Shown here piece after piece: positions 62,484 to 64,000 of a stretch of 64,000 bases of DNA. Position 1 is the stretch's first letter. The number at the start of each line of letters is the position of its first letter. This DNA is from Microbulbifer pacificus (GTDB taxonomy: Bacteria > Pseudomonadota > Gammaproteobacteria > Pseudomonadales > Cellvibrionaceae), in contig NZ_PREV01000026.1 in assembly GCF_002959965.1 (NCBI RefSeq), positions 1,154,501-1,218,500 of the forward strand. The letters run 5' to 3'. Under the pieces are notes generated by a model. The model saw nothing but the letters and a program-made list of their open reading frames with translations, had not been told where the DNA came from and did not search any database. The position numbers and the translations under genes are program-made.

Positions 62484-63107
62484 TCAGTTCTTGGCCAGGT
62501 TGAAGCTGATCTTGGTTTTTACACCAGGCACTTCAATCGGCTCACCGTCAACAACCCGCGGTTTGTACTTGTACTTCAGAGCTGACTTTACGGCAGCGCT
62601 ATTGAAGATGGTGGTGGGGTTGCCATCAAGAGTGAAGGCTTCAACCACTACCGGGTCACGTACAGAACCGTTTTTGGTCACGGTGTATTCAACAACCACC
62701 CAGCCCTCAATACCGCGTTGCAGTGCGCGGCGCGGGTATTCCGGCTGAACTTTTACGATCGGCAAGTAGTCGCCTTCGGAGGCGAAGCCACCGATACCGC
62801 CCACCTTCAGATCGGCATTAGCGGCAGGTGCAGACATATTCAGAGCATTGTCCACATCCGGCTGGTCGAACTCCGGCTCCGGCATTTCCGGTGGCGGGGT
62901 TTCGGGCTCGTCAGGCTTGTCCGGTTTGCTGGTATCGTATTGTGTTTCGATCTTCTGCTCCGGCATGACGACGTCGGCCACCTTGATCTGCTCCTCTTCT
63001 TTGGGAGCACCCAGGTTCGCTTCAATCAGCGCATGCATGGTGAAGATCAGGGCAAAAGTGGTGGCTACCGCCAGCGCACCCGCCCCTGCAAGTCTTACCG
63101 GGTTCAT
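62484..63107 (-). CDS. tonB: Energy transducer TonB (TonB2 type)
   Basis: 207 aa. A single N-terminal anchor with LAVATTFALIFTMHALIEAN is followed by a Pro/Glu-rich spacer and the C-terminal TonB domain, with PEYPRRALQRGIEGWVVVEY, TKNGSVRDPVVVEAF and FNSAAVKSALKYKYKPRVVD. It couples the ExbB-ExbD proton motor to TonB-dependent receptors. It lies 6 bases after exbD and 12 bases before the TPR gene. It is short, like TonB2 proteins. Confidence 0.93.
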   Translation of the reverse strand: MNPVRLAGAGALAVATTFALIFTMHALIEANLGAPKEEEQIKVADVVMPEQKIETQYDTSKPDKPDEPETPPPEMPEPEFDQPDVDNALNMSAPAANADLKVGGIGGFASEGDYLPIVKVQPEYPRRALQRGIEGWVVVEYTVTKNGSVRDPVVVEAFTLDGNPTTIFNSAAVKSALKYKYKPRVVDGEPIEVPGVKTKISFNLAKN

Positions 63108-63113
63108 AAGCTG

Positions 63114-63515
63114 TTAACTCTTCTCTGTAGCGACCGACACTTTCTCGATTCCGATCTTCCTGGCCGCATCCGCGATCAGGGCAACCTTCTCGATACTCGC
63201 CTTCTTATCGGGCTGAATTACCAACCACCCTTTCGGGTTCTCCGCGTAGAGACGCTCCAGGGTGTTCTTCACCAGGCGGTCATCTACCTGCTCTTTGGCA
63301 ATCCAGATTTCGTCGTTGTCGTTGATCGCTACCAGAATAGAGGCGGCTTTGAGGTCAGCGGTAGTCGCTTCCGGCTTGACAACATCGACGCCCGGCTCCT
63401 TGATGAAGGTCGCGGTGACGATGAAGAAGATCAGCATGATGAACACTACGTCCAGCATGGGCGTGAGGTCGATCGCGCCGCCTTCTTCTTCCGCCGTAGT
63501 CTGTTTTCTGCTCAT
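63114..63515 (-). CDS. exbD: Biopolymer transport protein ExbD
   Basis: 133 aa. The single N-terminal helix begins IDLTPMLDVVFIMLIFFIVT, containing the Asp essential for proton conduction (LDVVF). The periplasmic domain ends KKASIEKVALIADAARKIG. It forms the ExbB-ExbD motor. It lies immediately upstream of tonB in the direction of transcription. A 158-base gap with a structured palindrome separates it from exbB. Confidence 0.95.
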   Translation of the reverse strand: MSRKQTTAEEEGGAIDLTPMLDVVFIMLIFFIVTATFIKEPGVDVVKPEATTADLKAASILVAINDNDEIWIAKEQVDDRLVKNTLERLYAENPKGWLVIQPDKKASIEKVALIADAARKIGIEKVSVATEKS

Positions 63516-63618
63516 TGCAACTCTCTCTAGCGAAATGCTATTAGCGAGATTTGGCCTTCTGGAACTCTCACACCACCCGAAGTGATCGTGAAAGCTCCCT
63601 GAATTGGCTAAACCTTCC

Positions 63619-63658
63619 GGTTCACGGGCCCAGCTCCGGAGAGCGGAACCCGTGCACC
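63619..63658. repeat. Stem-loop in the exbB-exbD gap
   Basis: GGTTCACGGG and CCCGTGCACC pair as a 10-bp stem with one mismatch; inside the loop GCTC-CGGA-GAGC forms a small second stem. There is no T-run, so it looks more like an mRNA-processing or stability hairpin than a terminator. Confidence 0.55.
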
Positions 63659-63673
63659 TTTACTGTGGTGCCG

Positions 63674-64000
63674 TCAGTGATCCATCGTCAGATGGTCTTC
63701 CAGCAACTGGGTTTCACGCTGTGCGGTACGGGCGATGTAGGTGTTGGCAAATACCCCGGACAGTGCGGTCACCATACCCGCCATGGTCGGGATGGTAGCC
63801 ATGGATACACCGCTGGCCATTTGCTTGGCATCACCACCGCCGGTAATCGCGAGAACTTCGAACACGTTGATCATGCCCCAAACGGTGCCCAGCAGACCGA
63901 ACAACGGCGCGAGGGCAACACAGGTCTGGATCATGTCCAGGTTGGAATCGATCTTCTCGGATACCCGGGAAACCAGTGCGTAACGGATCTGATGGGCATT
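63674..64000 (-). CDS. exbB: MotA/TolQ/ExbB proton channel protein (partial, N-terminus outside window)
   Basis: 109 codons of the C-terminal part are present and open to the window edge. Two helices are visible: LAPLFGLLGTVWGMINVFEV and MATIPTMAGMVTALSGVFAN, with the conserved LLGTVWGMI and the TALSG end typical of ExbB. NAHQIRYALVSRVSEKIDSN precedes them as a cytoplasmic segment. With ExbD it forms the TonB-energising motor. A TtpC-like partner would lie to the right outside the window. Confidence 0.92.
   Translation of the reverse strand, partial: NAHQIRYALVSRVSEKIDSNLDMIQTCVALAPLFGLLGTVWGMINVFEVLAITGGGDAKQMASGVSMATIPTMAGMVTALSGVFANTYIARTAQRETQLLEDHLTMDH

Noticed and set aside
1..64000. 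CRISPR arrays, prophage, integrases, IS elements, tRNA or rRNA genes
   Set aside because: No regularly spaced direct repeats, transposase or integrase motifs, or RNA-gene signatures were seen by eye; a tRNAscan or ISfinder search could confirm this.

Overview
The window is a GC-rich, gene-dense chromosomal segment of a Gram-negative gammaproteobacterium. Gene content and order (tolC next to nudF-yqiB-cpdA-yqiA-parE; waaA and LPS glycosyltransferases leading into ilvE-glnE; argE-argA; a TonB2-type exbB-exbD-tonB-TPR cluster) point to a marine-type member of the Pseudomonadales/Cellvibrionales, for example Microbulbifer or a relative. That placement is an inference from synteny and protein style. 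I see no rRNA, tRNA, CRISPR array, prophage or insertion sequence.

Layout. 1-13.4 kb: the edge of a FAD-dependent RetSat/CrtI-like oxidoreductase, then a leftward block of housekeeping genes (parE, yqiA, a DUF3313-like lipoprotein, cpdA, yqiB, nudF), two DUF4136 lipoproteins, and a PqiA-PqiA-PqiB lipid-transport operon whose MCE protein carries six MCE domains. Rightward tolC follows, ending in a strong terminator. This is the E. coli tolC/nudF/parE neighbourhood with about 5 kb of envelope genes inserted. 13.4-29 kb: a surface-polysaccharide/LPS region made of short divergent units: UDP-glucuronate 4-epimerase, Kdo kinase KdkA, several GT-A and GT-B glycosyltransferases, WaaA (with a 17-residue tandem duplication), an O-antigen ligase-like Wzy_C protein, a YrbL-family pseudokinase-like protein, an ELM1-family protein and UDP-glucose dehydrogenase. 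Ugd plus the epimerase give a route to UDP-GlcA and UDP-GalA, so acidic sugars in the glycan are likely.

29-43.7 kb: ilvE and glnE (leftward, separated by a REP-like repeat), a 0.6 kb gene-free stretch with a long inverted repeat, a three-gene ABC system (ATPase; permease fused to a GldG-like periplasmic part; DUF4340), a stand-alone GspE/PilB-type ATPase, a DUF47/PhoU-like protein with a PiT phosphate transporter, and a PhzF-like enzyme. 43.7-55.5 kb is more accessory: a probable DUF6314 protein, a DMT exporter, an outer-membrane efflux lipoprotein with an HlyD adaptor, a small membrane protein, guanine deaminase followed by two tandem MFS transporters, a DUF2955/FUSC-like membrane protein (possibly the displaced inner-membrane partner of the HlyD pair), and a Ca2+/H+ antiporter coupled to a small ion channel.

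55.6-64 kb: arginine and branched-chain amino acid genes (argE, argA, ilvD), then a leftward TonB energy-transduction block. Its order in the direction of transcription is exbB (cut by the window end), exbD, tonB, a TPR protein, a terminator, a Fur-box-like site and a second tonB-like gene. No wholly new system is evident. The most unusual items are the six-MCE PqiB with split PqiA halves, the GldFG-like ABC fusion operon, the WaaA duplication, the YrbL-like pseudokinase in the LPS locus, and a dispersed inverted-repeat element.
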